NCBI RefSeq assembly: GCF_020164485.1
Contig: NZ_JAIQZA010000019.1
Span: 18,067 to 82,066 of the forward strand
Source: Salegentibacter tibetensis
GTDB taxonomy: Bacteria; Bacteroidota; Bacteroidia; Flavobacteriales; Flavobacteriaceae
DNA: 64,000 nt
Direction of reading: 5' to 3'
Shown: in pieces, positions 1-7,865 of the stretch
Layout: every line of letters starts with the position of its first letter
Numbering within the stretch: the first letter of the stretch is position 1
Notes under the pieces: generated by a model
The model's database searches: none
Seen by the model: the letters and a program-made list of their open reading frames with translations, nothing else
Told to the model about the DNA's origin: nothing
Made by a program: the position numbers and the translations under genes

Positions 1-1
1 C

Positions 2-442
2 GAACTTATAGAACAGGCAAACCCCAAGCCAAAGGCCCCTCCGGTACAACAGCAACCCACTAGAGCCAAAGAAGAGCCTAAAAAACCAAAACCAGAAGCA
101 CCTAAAAACGATTTTAGAAATATTGGGGTGGATTACGATAACCTTCCAGATTTTGAACCTTTAAATAATAGACAGAAAGATCAAAAACCAAGATCTGTAA
201 ACGACAGATTGAAAAAAGGGATTAACATTGGCCTTAATGAACGTCTTTCATTTATAAAAAACCTTTTTGACGGGAATTCTTCAGACTATAACCGCGTGCT
301 TTCCCAACTAAATACCTTTAGTTCTTTAGATGAAGCTCAGCGATTCATTCAGTTAGTGGTGAAACCAGATTACAACCACTGGCAGGGAAAAGAAGATTAC
401 GAAGAGCGGTTTATGGCCAAAATAGAGAACAAGTTTCAGTAA
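2..442 (+). CDS. Conserved hypothetical protein, 5' end cut by window edge
   Basis: The frame is open from the first bases of the window to the stop at 440-442, so this is the C-terminal part (146 codons) of a longer gene. The visible N-terminal half is rich in Lys, Pro, Glu and Gln and looks disordered. It is followed by a compact helical tail with a NIGLNERLSFIKNLF segment and a VVKPDYNHWQGKEDYEERF segment. An internal GTG at 128 could be mistaken for the start, but the reading frame runs through it. I do not recognise a named family. The tail resembles a protein I associate with flavobacteria, but no function can be assigned. It precedes rsmI by about 108 bases on the same strand. Confidence 0.7.
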   Translation, partial: ELIEQANPKPKAPPVQQQPTRAKEEPKKPKPEAPKNDFRNIGVDYDNLPDFEPLNNRQKDQKPRSVNDRLKKGINIGLNERLSFIKNLFDGNSSDYNRVLSQLNTFSSLDEAQRFIQLVVKPDYNHWQGKEDYEERFMAKIENKFQ

Positions 443-550
443 ACTAACTCGGAGCAAGCTCACGAAACATTCGTAGCGAACAATTGACTAATTTTAGAGG
501 CAAGCCTCGAGCATTTAAATCTCGATTTTCGAATAATTAAAGATTTTTTA

Positions 551-1225
551 ATGGGAAAATTATTCCTGGTCCCCACGCCAATAGGGAATTTAGAAGATAT
601 GACTTTTAGGGCAGTTAGAGTGCTAAAAGAAGTAGATACTATTCTTGCCGAAGACACGCGGAACAGCGGGAAACTCCTGAAGCATTTTGAGATTGGCACC
701 CACATGCAAAGCCACCATATGCATAACGAACATAAAACGATAGATATTATAGTTGAGCGTATTAAAAGCGGGGAAAATATTGCGCTTATAAGCGATGCGG
801 GAACTCCTGCAATTTCAGATCCAGGATTTCTACTAACACGTGCCTGCGTTGAAGCGGGGATAGAAGTAGATTGTCTTCCGGGAGCTACGGCTTTTGTGCC
901 CGCCCTGGTAAATAGCGGATTTCCAAATGATAAGTTTATTTTTGAAGGTTTTCTTCCTGTAAAAAAAGGCCGACAAACCCGATTGAATTTACTAGCCGAA
1001 GAAACCCGAACCATGATTTTCTACGAATCGCCACATAAGTTGCTAAAAACACTAAAGCATTTTGCAGAATATTTTGGCGAGGAACGTCCGGTTTCGGTTT
1101 CCAGGGAAATCACTAAACTTCACGAAGAAACGGTTCGTGGCACGGCTACGGAAGTCCTTCAGCATTACACACAAAAACCACCCAAAGGTGAAATTGTGAT
1201 TGTGGTTGGAGGAAAAGGGAAATAA
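551..1225 (+). CDS. rsmI: 16S rRNA (cytidine(1402)-2'-O)-methyltransferase RsmI
   Basis: This enzyme transfers a methyl group from S-adenosylmethionine to the 2'-O of C1402 in the decoding centre of 16S rRNA. The 224-residue protein shows the hallmarks of the family: PTPIGNLED at residues 8-16, AEDTRN at 33-38, and the glycine/proline-rich SDAGTPAISDPG loop at 81-92 of the tetrapyrrole-methylase fold. The LPGATAFVPAL and FYESPHK motifs follow further on. It is somewhat shorter than the E. coli protein because the C-terminal extension is reduced. The ATG at 551 places the conserved GKLFLVPTP directly at the N-terminus. It is transcribed towards the convergent adenine deaminase gene. Confidence 0.95.
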   Translation: MGKLFLVPTPIGNLEDMTFRAVRVLKEVDTILAEDTRNSGKLLKHFEIGTHMQSHHMHNEHKTIDIIVERIKSGENIALISDAGTPAISDPGFLLTRACVEAGIEVDCLPGATAFVPALVNSGFPNDKFIFEGFLPVKKGRQTRLNLLAEETRTMIFYESPHKLLKTLKHFAEYFGEERPVSVSREITKLHEETVRGTATEVLQHYTQKPPKGEIVIVVGGKGK

Positions 1226-1261
1226 ATTCTTAGAGGCAAGAGACAAAACGAAAAGGTTGAA

Positions 1262-2890
1262 TTACCGGTTATTGACTAAATCAACAAAATCGAACTTTTT
1301 TCCACTGAATAAACCTTTATCTGAAACTTTTAAATCAGGAATTACCAGTAGAGCCATAAAAGAAAGCGTCATAAACGGGGCTTTTAAAGTGCTGCCCAAC
1401 TCTTTGGCCATTTTGTCAATTTCCTGGTATAATTTTCCTGCTTCCCAGCCATCTTTATCGCTAATTATTCCCGCAATTGGCAACGGAAGAATTTTTTCGT
1501 CATTTTTATTTACGCTGCAAATTCCACCTTTATGTTTTATGATGAGGTTTACCGCCTTGCAAATTTCTTCGTCAGAGGTTCCAACGGCGATAACATTATG
1601 AGAATCGTGGGCTACAGAGCTGGCTATAGCTCCCATTTTTAGTCCGAAATTCTTTATAAAAGCTACCGCAGCGGGTTTGTCTTCATACCGGTTTACTACA
1701 GTGATTTTTAAAATATCATTTTCAATATCTGAAATGAGATTTCCATCTTTTTCTAAAGCTTGAAGCTGAAGCTCGTTGGTAATAAGTTCCCCATCCATAG
1801 CTTCGATAACCTTTGCAGTGTCCCCGGTGGCTTTAACTTTAAAATCTTTCGGTTGTTTATAGGAAGTATTAAAGTTATTTGGCTTCTCAAAAGCAGAAGC
1901 TTTAATGCGGGATTTACCGTTTTCGGCAACTAATTCCCCGTATATATAAGTTTCTAAAACCTCAAAATGGGTTAGATCCTGTACCTGGATAAAATCGGCG
2001 GGATCGCCTTCTTTCAATTGTCCAACATCTAAATTATAATGATTTACGGGATTAATACAAGCGGCTTCCAGAACTTTAAAAACATCTATACCTCTGGCAA
2101 CAGCGCGAGCGCATAGCTGATTGATGTGTCCCAAAACCAAGTCGTCAGGGTGTTTATCGTCTGAACAGAACATCATATTTTTATAATGTTCCGGAAGCAG
2201 ATCTATAAGGGCTTCAAAGTTTTTGGCAGCGCTCCCTTCACGGATTATCACCTTCATTCCCAGACTGAGTTTTTCCTTGGCTTCTTCGTAAGTATAGCAT
2301 TCGTGATCTGTAGAAATGCCGGCTTCGGCATATTTTTTTGCATCTTCGCCTCGTAAACCCGGTGCGTGACCATCGGTAGGTTTCTTAAAATGTTTGGCCC
2401 AGGCAATTTTCTTCAGCACTTCTTCATCTTTACAAATTACTCCGGGATAATTCATCATTTCGGCCAGGTATTTTATTTCGGGAAGGGCAAGCAAATCTTT
2501 AATATCTTCAGCATTAATAACCGCTCCCGAAGTTTCAAAACCGGTCGCGGGCACACAGGAAGGTGCACCAAAATTGAATTTCAACGGACTTTTTTTTCCA
2601 TTTTCAATCATAAATTGAACGCCCTCTTTCCCCAAAACATTCGCAATTTCGTGGGGGTCTGAAACCGTAGCCACGGTACCGTGGATTACGGCCAATCTTG
2701 CAAATTCTGTAGGAACCAACATAGAACTTTCAATATGAATATGGGCATCGATAAACCCGGGCAGCAAGAAGCTTTTTACATCGTGTTGTTTTTTTTCAAT
2801 CTTTGTGATTTTGCCTTTTTCGATACTAATTTCTGCAGAAAAAATCCTTCTGTTTTTAATATCTACGAACTGTCCCTGTATAATTTTCAC
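1262..2890 (-). CDS. ade: Adenine deaminase (Ade family)
   Basis: The product should convert adenine to hypoxanthine and ammonia in purine salvage. The 542-residue length fits the Ade amidohydrolase family. The metal-binding start of the barrel is seen at residues 45-56 ([12 protein letters not shown]). It is followed by the family motif [13 protein letters not shown], by [13 protein letters not shown], and by DDKHPDDL further on. The C-terminal half carries the AVAHDSHN-like [14 protein letters not shown] segment typical of adenine deaminases as opposed to other amidohydrolases. The first codon is GTG at 2890, with no in-frame ATG close by. It stands alone, convergent with rsmI and divergent from recJ. 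Confidence 0.93.
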   Translation of the reverse strand: MKIIQGQFVDIKNRRIFSAEISIEKGKITKIEKKQHDVKSFLLPGFIDAHIHIESSMLVPTEFARLAVIHGTVATVSDPHEIANVLGKEGVQFMIENGKKSPLKFNFGAPSCVPATGFETSGAVINAEDIKDLLALPEIKYLAEMMNYPGVICKDEEVLKKIAWAKHFKKPTDGHAPGLRGEDAKKYAEAGISTDHECYTYEEAKEKLSLGMKVIIREGSAAKNFEALIDLLPEHYKNMMFCSDDKHPDDLVLGHINQLCARAVARGIDVFKVLEAACINPVNHYNLDVGQLKEGDPADFIQVQDLTHFEVLETYIYGELVAENGKSRIKASAFEKPNNFNTSYKQPKDFKVKATGDTAKVIEAMDGELITNELQLQALEKDGNLISDIENDILKITVVNRYEDKPAAVAFIKNFGLKMGAIASSVAHDSHNVIAVGTSDEEICKAVNLIIKHKGGICSVNKNDEKILPLPIAGIISDKDGWEAGKLYQEIDKMAKELGSTLKAPFMTLSFMALLVIPDLKVSDKGLFSGKKFDFVDLVNNR

Positions 2891-2975
2891 CTGTCTATGA
2901 TTTAAAGCGTGAAATTAGGGATTATAATTAATTGCTGAAATTTTTTGAAAGCCGGTTTTAGTGAAATCCCTCTGA

Positions 2976-3004
2976 TTGGGATTGAAATACAATACGTATT
3001 TTTG
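2976..3004 (+). promoter_or_regulatory. Promoter of recJ (Bacteroidetes type)
   Basis: A TTG at 2976-2978 is followed after 18 bases by TATTTTTG at 2997-3004, matching the TAnnTTTG -7 consensus of Bacteroidetes. The recJ ATG lies 13 bases downstream, giving a very short leader. Confidence 0.65.
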
Positions 3005-3017
3005 AAAAAAACTTAAC

Positions 3018-4712
3018 ATGCGCTGGACTTTAAAACCTAAACCCGATTCTTTAGTTGTTAATAAGCTTGCCGGAGAATTAGGGGTGGCGCCAGCTGTTGC
3101 CATACTTTTGGTTCAGCGGGGAATAGATACTTTTGAAGCAGCAAAAAAGTTTTTCCGGCCCAGCCTGGACGATCTCCACGATCCATACCTGATGAAAGAT
3201 ATGGAGGTGGCTGTAAATCGAATGCAGCAGGCGATCGCTTCCGAAGAAAATATTATGGTTTACGGCGATTATGACGTAGATGGCACCACGAGTGTGGCTT
3301 TAATGTCTTCGTATCTTAGAACCCTTACACCAAATGTGGCGACCTATATTCCGGATAGATACGCTGAAGGTTATGGTGTTTCTTATCAGGGAATCGATTT
3401 TGCCGCCGATAACGAGATTTCATTGATAATTGCCCTGGATTGCGGGATTAAAGCCATTGATAAAGTGGCGTACGCCGCTGAGAAAGGGGTCGATTTTATT
3501 ATTTGCGACCACCACCGGCCCGGCAATACAATTCCTGAAGCCATTGCGGTTTTGGATCCTAAACGGGAAGATTGCGAATATCCCTATAAAGAACTTTGTG
3601 GTTGCGGGGTTGGGTTTAAATTGATTCAGGCTATAAATACCAAAAGGGGTGGCACTCTTGAAGTTTTACTGCCTTATCTTGATCTTGTAGCAACCGCCAT
3701 TGGTGCCGATATTGTACCGATAACCGGCGAAAATCGAATTCTCGCTTATCATGGCTTAAATGTAATTAACGTTGCTCCCAGAATGGGGTTTAAGGCGATT
3801 TTAGCCCAGATAAGAAAGGAAAAACTCACGATAACTGATGTTGTATTTGTCATTGCCCCGCGTATAAATGCGGCCGGAAGGATGAAACACGGCCTGCATG
3901 CTGTGAATTTACTTACGGAAGAGAATGAAGCTACCGCAATGGCATTTGCTTCGGAAATTGAGAATTTTAATTCGGAAAGAAAAACTACCGATAAAGCGAT
4001 TACGGTGGAAGCACTGGAGCAAATAGAAGAATTACAGGAACAACAGCGTTTTAGTACTGTAGTGTATCACGAAGCCTGGCATAAGGGAGTAATTGGCATT
4101 GTAGCTTCACGCCTTACCGAAACCTATTACCGTCCAACCCTGGTTTTTACTAAAAGCGGGGAGAAACTGGCGGCTTCGGCGCGATCGGTGAAGGGATTTG
4201 ATGTTTACAATGCTTTGGAAGCATGTAAAGAACACATTGAGCAATTTGGCGGACATAAATACGCGGCGGGGCTCACCTTAGAAGCTTCGGAATATGAAAA
4301 TTTTAAAGCTAAGTTTGAATCGGTTGTTTCTGAAACTATAGATAAACGTCTGCTTACGCCTGAAATTTTGGTGGATGCCCAAATTGACCTGGATGAAATT
4401 ACTCCGAAATTTTTCAGGATTTTAAAACAATTTGCCCCTTTTGGCCCCGGCAATATGACACCCATTTTTATGACACAAAACCTTACCGATACAGGCTACG
4501 GAAAATGTGTAGGTGCCGATGAGGCCCATCTCAAATGCCAGGTTAAGCAAAAAGGAAAACCTGCTATTTTTGATATGATTGGTTTTGGTTTGGGGGAAAA
4601 ATTTGAAACAATTTCAGAGAAGAAAAGTTTCAAAGCCGTGTATTCTTTAGATGAAAATGAATGGAATGGTAATGTTTCTATTCAGTTACGATTAAGGGAC
4701 ATCAGTGAATAA
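3018..4712 (+). CDS. recJ: Single-stranded-DNA-specific exonuclease RecJ
   Basis: RecJ degrades single-stranded DNA 5' to 3' in recombination and in base-excision and mismatch repair. The 564-residue protein has the DHH-superfamily motifs in order: GDYDVDGTTS at residues 83-92, IALDCGIKA around 138-146, and CDHHRPG starting at 163, which supply the manganese ligands. These are followed by the DHHA1 domain with APRINAAGRMKH and by HKGVIGIVASRL and GGHKYAAGLTL. The C-terminal OB-fold region includes FGPGNMTPIF. Length and motif order are normal for the family. The gene has its own promoter and is divergent from ade. Confidence 0.95.
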   Translation: MRWTLKPKPDSLVVNKLAGELGVAPAVAILLVQRGIDTFEAAKKFFRPSLDDLHDPYLMKDMEVAVNRMQQAIASEENIMVYGDYDVDGTTSVALMSSYLRTLTPNVATYIPDRYAEGYGVSYQGIDFAADNEISLIIALDCGIKAIDKVAYAAEKGVDFIICDHHRPGNTIPEAIAVLDPKREDCEYPYKELCGCGVGFKLIQAINTKRGGTLEVLLPYLDLVATAIGADIVPITGENRILAYHGLNVINVAPRMGFKAILAQIRKEKLTITDVVFVIAPRINAAGRMKHGLHAVNLLTEENEATAMAFASEIENFNSERKTTDKAITVEALEQIEELQEQQRFSTVVYHEAWHKGVIGIVASRLTETYYRPTLVFTKSGEKLAASARSVKGFDVYNALEACKEHIEQFGGHKYAAGLTLEASEYENFKAKFESVVSETIDKRLLTPEILVDAQIDLDEITPKFFRILKQFAPFGPGNMTPIFMTQNLTDTGYGKCVGADEAHLKCQVKQKGKPAIFDMIGFGLGEKFETISEKKSFKAVYSLDENEWNGNVSIQLRLRDISE

Positions 4713-4811
4713 ATCTATTCTATTTAGATTCATTTTAAATAATATTTTTATCTTTGAGTAAACTACCTCGGGTAAGATTTTAAATCTCACTTAGTAAGTA
4801 AATTATTTTAA

Positions 4812-5165
4812 ATGGAAGATGTTGCTTTAATATATCATAACAAGCTTGGTATTGCTTTTAGGTGGAAGAAAAATGTAACAAATGCCGACTCCCGAAGGGT
4901 GCAAATGGTTTTTAAGGATATGGGTTTCTACCTATTGCCCGAGGAAATCGAGCGTTTTTCCCAAAATATTCAAAAGGCTAAATTTTATAACTGCGGCAAT
5001 TGCAATCGACATAAATCCTGCAGGAATATTTTATTAAGGTCTCCCTTAGAAAAAATGGATTTTGCTGTAAGCGCACTGGAACTGGAGGAAATTTCAGACT
5101 TAATTGAGGGCACCTTGTTTAAATTAAACCTGGAAGATTATCTAAAAGGTTGTGGGAGGAATTAA
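4812..5165 (+). CDS. Conserved small protein with a CxxCx5C motif
   Basis: This 117-residue protein has no signal peptide and no membrane segment. Its notable feature is a cysteine cluster at C61, C64 and C70 with a histidine at residue 68, inside the short stretch YNCGNCNRHKSC, followed by an acidic helical tail. Such spacing could hold a metal ion or be structural. I recall similar small proteins in flavobacterial genomes but cannot name a function. It lies 99 bases after recJ on the same strand, and about 87 bases ahead of the antitoxin, which has its own promoter, so it may be read from recJ or alone. Confidence 0.7.
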   Translation: MEDVALIYHNKLGIAFRWKKNVTNADSRRVQMVFKDMGFYLLPEEIERFSQNIQKAKFYNCGNCNRHKSCRNILLRSPLEKMDFAVSALELEEISDLIEGTLFKLNLEDYLKGCGRN

Positions 5166-5216
5166 TTATTCTTCTGATAAAATTCATTTAATCAAATTGT
5201 TAAAATCAAGATTAAA

Positions 5217-5234
5217 AGTACTTATTTAAGTACT
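5217..5234 (+). promoter_or_regulatory. Candidate autoregulatory operator of yefM-yoeB
   Basis: AGTACTTATTTAAGTACT is a perfect 8-base inverted repeat around a TT centre. It lies just upstream of the -7 box of the antitoxin gene, where a bound repressor would block RNA polymerase. YefM-type antitoxins are known to bind palindromes in their own promoters (TGTACA-centred sites in E. coli). That this palindrome is such an operator is inferred from its position. Confidence 0.6.
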
Positions 5235-5240
5235 CCTGTG

Positions 5241-5248
5241 TATTTTTG
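5241..5248 (+). promoter_or_regulatory. -7 box of yefM-yoeB promoter
   Basis: TATTTTTG matches TAnnTTTG exactly. The antitoxin ATG begins only four bases later, so transcription should start at or beside the start codon and the mRNA is probably leaderless. Confidence 0.6.
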
Positions 5249-5252
5249 TAGA

Positions 5253-5501
5253 ATGGAAACAGTAAATTATAGCAATTTTCGGTCAAATCTTAAATATTGG
5301 TTTGATAAAGTAATAAATGATGTAAGTGATGTGATCATTAAGCGTAAAGGAGGTAAGGATCTTGTTTTAATATCATTGGACGAATATAATTCGCTTAAAG
5401 AAACTACTTATTTGTTAAGTGGGAATAATAGGGATGTTTTGTTGAAATCTATTCAGGAATTGGAAGCCGGATCTGTTGTCCACAAAGATATTGTTGAATA
5501 A
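5253..5501 (+). CDS. yefM: YefM/Phd-family antitoxin
   Basis: The antitoxin neutralises the YoeB ribonuclease encoded next to it and represses the pair's promoter. The 82-residue protein begins METVNYSNF, like E. coli YefM. It then carries the family features IIKRKGGKDLVLISLDEYNSL and ETTYLL, and ends with a helical, acidic toxin-binding tail. An in-frame GTG at 5238 would lengthen it by five residues, but that codon lies ahead of the -7 box, so the ATG at 5253 is preferred. The stop overlaps the toxin start by one base (TAATG), a sign of translational coupling. Confidence 0.93.
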   Translation: METVNYSNFRSNLKYWFDKVINDVSDVIIKRKGGKDLVLISLDEYNSLKETTYLLSGNNRDVLLKSIQELEAGSVVHKDIVE

Positions 5502-5761
5502 TGCGATTGGTTTGGTCTTTAACTTCGTGGGAAGATTATTTGTATTGGCAAAAAGTAGATAAAAAGATTCTTAAACGAATTAATACACTGATTAAAAGTT
5601 GTCTTAGAACTCCACAAGAAGGTATTGGTAAACCTGAAGCTTTAAAAGGAGATTTGCAGGGCTATTGGTCTAGACGTATCACCTCGGAACATCGGCTGGT
5701 TTATAAGTTTGAAAAAGATCAATTAATGATAGCTGCTTGTCGCTATCACTATAGAAAATAA
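5501..5761 (+). CDS. yoeB: YoeB/Txe-family ribosome-dependent mRNA interferase toxin
   Basis: YoeB binds the ribosomal A site and cuts mRNA when freed from its antitoxin. The 86-residue protein aligns almost end to end with E. coli YoeB. The functional residues are at the same numbered positions: Glu46, Arg65 and His83, together with the YWSRRITSEHRLVY core and the AACRYHY end. No truncation or missing residue is seen, so the toxin should be active. It overlaps the antitoxin gene by one base. Nothing mobile is seen at its flanks, although such pairs often move horizontally. Confidence 0.95.
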   Translation: MRLVWSLTSWEDYLYWQKVDKKILKRINTLIKSCLRTPQEGIGKPEALKGDLQGYWSRRITSEHRLVYKFEKDQLMIAACRYHYRK

Positions 5762-5767
5762 AATTAT

Positions 5768-6526
5768 TTATTTTTCCAATTTCTTCAAAACAGTCTTTTT
5801 ACCATCAAAAACTGCATACGTATAAAAATTGATCCAGTCGCCGGTATTAATGTAAGTAGATTTTCCGTTTAGATCGATTTCTAAAGGCAAATGGCGATGG
5901 CCAAAGAGAAAATAATCGTAGTGTTTTTCCTCTAATTTGCGACGGCAATATTGAATAAGCCATTCCTTTCCTTCGCCTAAAAATTCCTGCTCTTCGTCTC
6001 CCGAAATTGCTTTGTTTTTTACCGAAAAATACTGCGCTAATGGAATTCCCAGATCGGGGTGCAACCAACGATAAAGCCATTTTGAAAACGGATTGGTAAA
6101 CACTTTTTTCATCCGTTTATAGCCGTGGTCCCCGGGACCCAGGCCGTCGCCGTGGCCCACAAGAAAGCTTTTGTTATTAAATTGAAATTCTTTCGGCTTA
6201 TGAAATACCGGGATATTGAGTTCTTTTTCAAAATAATCCTGCATCCACAAATCGTGGTTCCCGACGAAAAAATAAACCGGGATGCCACTATCTTTAATTT
6301 CTGCTAATTTTCCTAAAACCCTTACAAAACCTTTCGGTACAGCGTGTTTATATTCAAACCAAAAATCGAATAAATCACCTAAAAGGAAGATAGCAGCAGC
6401 GTCTTTCTTAATTTCATCCAACCATTTCACAAACCTTAATTCCCGTGGTCTACTTTCTTCCTGTGTAGGTGCACCCAGGTGATTATCGCTGGAAAAATAG
6501 ACTTTTTTGCCTTGTAGGATGGTCAT
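5768..6526 (-). CDS. lpxH: UDP-2,3-diacylglucosamine diphosphatase-like metallophosphoesterase (LpxH type)
   Basis: The likely role is to cleave UDP-2,3-diacylglucosamine to lipid X in lipid A synthesis, at the inner face of the membrane. The 252-residue protein carries the calcineurin-like metal ligands in order: SSDNHLG (D14, H16), GDLFDFWFEY (D51), GNHD (N90, H91), GHGDG (H125) and GHRH (H210, H212). The DLFDFWFEY and PGDHGYKRMK features fit the LpxH branch of Bacteroidetes better than general phosphatases. The variant SSDNHLG, in place of SDxHL, is a small departure from E. coli. It ends six bases after the convergent yoeB. Confidence 0.85.
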   Translation of the reverse strand: MTILQGKKVYFSSDNHLGAPTQEESRPRELRFVKWLDEIKKDAAAIFLLGDLFDFWFEYKHAVPKGFVRVLGKLAEIKDSGIPVYFFVGNHDLWMQDYFEKELNIPVFHKPKEFQFNNKSFLVGHGDGLGPGDHGYKRMKKVFTNPFSKWLYRWLHPDLGIPLAQYFSVKNKAISGDEEQEFLGEGKEWLIQYCRRKLEEKHYDYFLFGHRHLPLEIDLNGKSTYINTGDWINFYTYAVFDGKKTVLKKLEK

Positions 6527-6567
6527 AGATTATTATTCTAAGCTGTAAATATAAATATTTTAATAAA

Positions 6568-6600
6568 AGACCTCACAGGTTCTTGAAACCTGTGAGGTCT
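6568..6600 (-). terminator. 14-bp perfect hairpin, likely terminator; member of a dispersed palindrome family
   Basis: The arms AGACCTCACAGGTT (6568-6581) and AACCTGTGAGGTCT (6587-6600) are perfectly complementary around a five-base loop. On the minus strand the stem runs into a T-rich stretch, so it could end the queD transcript. A related stem with CCTCACA/TGTGAGG lies at 46526-46556. Confidence 0.65.
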
Positions 6601-6636
6601 ACGTGTTTTAACCCTTTCGTCTTAATCTTCTTATCA

Positions 6637-6655
6637 ATCCCGATGTTATTGGGAT
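6637..6655. repeat. Palindromic repeat overlapping the queD stop codon
   Basis: ATCCC (6637-6641) and GGGAT (6651-6655) are inverted around a nine-base centre. The queD stop codon (6646-6648, TAA on the minus strand) lies in this centre, so the element supplies the last codons of the gene. ATCCC/GGGAT palindromes of this sort are familiar dispersed units in Bacteroidetes, from memory. Confidence 0.5.
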
Positions 6656-7107
6656 AGGGTCTGATCGCTGGCATACCACTCCGCAAAACTGGATTCTGTT
6701 TCCTGAAGTTTTAACGAGTGAAGTTTTATATGATCTGGTAGGTGTTTCTGGATTTTATCAGCAAAATCAACTACCATATTTTCGCTTGTTGGTTGGTATT
6801 CAACCAGGATAACATGGTGCCCGCGATTTTTTAATTCTTCAGCAAGTTCTACGTGCGGGGTGTTTTTATTAAAAACCGTTGCGTGGTCAAACTGGTCTAC
6901 AATTTCAGATTTAACGATCTTTTTAAGATCCCCAAAATCTATGACCATCCCAAACTTTACATTATCTTTATCGGTAATAGGTTCTCCAATTACGCAAACA
7001 CTTAGTTTGTAGCTGTGGCCGTGTACATTTCGGCATTTGCCGTCGTAGCCATAAAGGGCGTGTCCGGTTTCAAAAGAAAACTTTTTGGTAATCCTAATCT
7101 TGCTCAT
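6646..7107 (-). CDS. queD: 6-carboxytetrahydropterin synthase (QueD / 6-pyruvoyl-tetrahydropterin synthase family)
   Basis: QueD converts dihydroneopterin triphosphate to 6-carboxy-tetrahydropterin, the second step towards queuosine and other deazapurines. The 153-residue protein has the zinc ligands His16, His29 and His31 (GHALYGY and NVHGHSY) and the nucleophile Cys25 between them. VIDFGDLK follows at about 56-62, then the DHATVF segment at 74-79 and PTSENMVVDF at 106-115. The family's usual end is close to the AEWYAS motif near residue 145. Here a short extra tail is added, and its codons and stop fall inside a palindromic repeat. A 6-pyruvoyl synthase activity cannot be ruled out from sequence alone. 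Confidence 0.9.
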   Translation of the reverse strand: MSKIRITKKFSFETGHALYGYDGKCRNVHGHSYKLSVCVIGEPITDKDNVKFGMVIDFGDLKKIVKSEIVDQFDHATVFNKNTPHVELAEELKNRGHHVILVEYQPTSENMVVDFADKIQKHLPDHIKLHSLKLQETESSFAEWYASDQTLSQ

Positions 7108-7123
7108 CGCAGGTTATTTTTTG

Positions 7124-7131
7124 CAAAGTTA
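7124..7131 (-). promoter_or_regulatory. -7 box of queD promoter
   Basis: Read on the minus strand this is TAACTTTG, an exact TAnnTTTG match, 16 bases before the queD ATG. No clear -33 TTG was found. Confidence 0.5.
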
Positions 7132-7154
7132 AGGGTTTTTTAGCGTTATATTTT

Positions 7155-7188
7155 TTGACGCCACATTTAACTTTCTGAAGTATATTTG
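7155..7188 (+). promoter_or_regulatory. Promoter of the 2OG-Fe(II) oxygenase gene
   Basis: TTG at 7155-7157 and TATATTTG at 7181-7188 are 23 bases apart, at the long end of the Bacteroidetes spacing. The ATG at 7209 lies 20 bases downstream. Confidence 0.5.
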
Positions 7189-7208
7189 TAGACTTTTTTA
7201 TTTTGAAA

Positions 7209-7865
7209 ATGGAAGCACAAAACACCACCGAACTTTTTGACCAACTGGATTTTAAAGAGAATCCGTTTTACGAAAGTATTATTACCGATCTGGTAGAAAA
7301 TCAATATAGTATTGTAGATGACTTTTTTAATGCTGAAGAAGTTTCCTTGCTACGGAATTCCTTAAAGTCGAAGTTTGAAGAAGCCCAGTTCAAGAAAGCA
7401 GCAATTGGTAATAAAACCAACGAAATTGTTGCAAAATCTATTCGGGGAGATTTTATCCTGTGGCTTAATGAAGCTGAATTCGGTGAGGCTGAGAGCCTGT
7501 TTTTCAGCAAAATTAATTTGCTCGTAGCTTACCTGAACAAAACCTGTTTCCTCGGAATTTTAACCAAAGAATTTCACTACGCTCTTTATCCTGAAGGTAC
7601 TTTCTATCAACGACATTTAGATACGTTTCAAAATGATGGTCGGCGTAAACTTTCTATGGTTTGTTATTTAAATGAAGAAGACTGGAAGCCGGAAAATGGC
7701 GGGGAACTGGTAATTTATTCCGAAGAAAACGGGGTTGAGGTTTCTAAAGCTATTTACCCTATGCCTGGTCGCGTGGTAATTTTTGAAAGTCAGGTGCTGG
7801 AACATGAGGTGAAACCGGTAAAAACAGCCCGGTTAAGTATTACCGGTTGGTTAAAAACCAGGTAA
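7209..7865 (+). CDS. 2OG-Fe(II) oxygenase (prolyl-4-hydroxylase/PiuC-like)
   Basis: The protein (218 residues from the ATG at 7209; a TTG two codons upstream is less likely) has the iron and oxoglutarate ligands of the 2OG-Fe(II) dioxygenase fold: His136-x-Asp138 in QRHLDTF, His199 in LEHEV and Arg208 in TARLSITGW. The NGGELVIY and PGRVVIFES strands of the double-stranded beta helix lie between them. Similar enzymes hydroxylate proline or other residues on proteins, and the real substrate here is unknown. There is no signal peptide, so it should act in the cytoplasm. Its stop codon abuts the stop of the convergent tiny gene at 7866. Confidence 0.88.
   Translation: MEAQNTTELFDQLDFKENPFYESIITDLVENQYSIVDDFFNAEEVSLLRNSLKSKFEEAQFKKAAIGNKTNEIVAKSIRGDFILWLNEAEFGEAESLFFSKINLLVAYLNKTCFLGILTKEFHYALYPEGTFYQRHLDTFQNDGRRKLSMVCYLNEEDWKPENGGELVIYSEENGVEVSKAIYPMPGRVVIFESQVLEHEVKPVKTARLSITGWLKTR

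Noticed and set aside
460..1014. Long minus-strand open frame opposite rsmI (184 codons)
   Set aside because: It lies wholly antisense to rsmI, whose protein matches its family from end to end; the reverse product has no recognisable domain.
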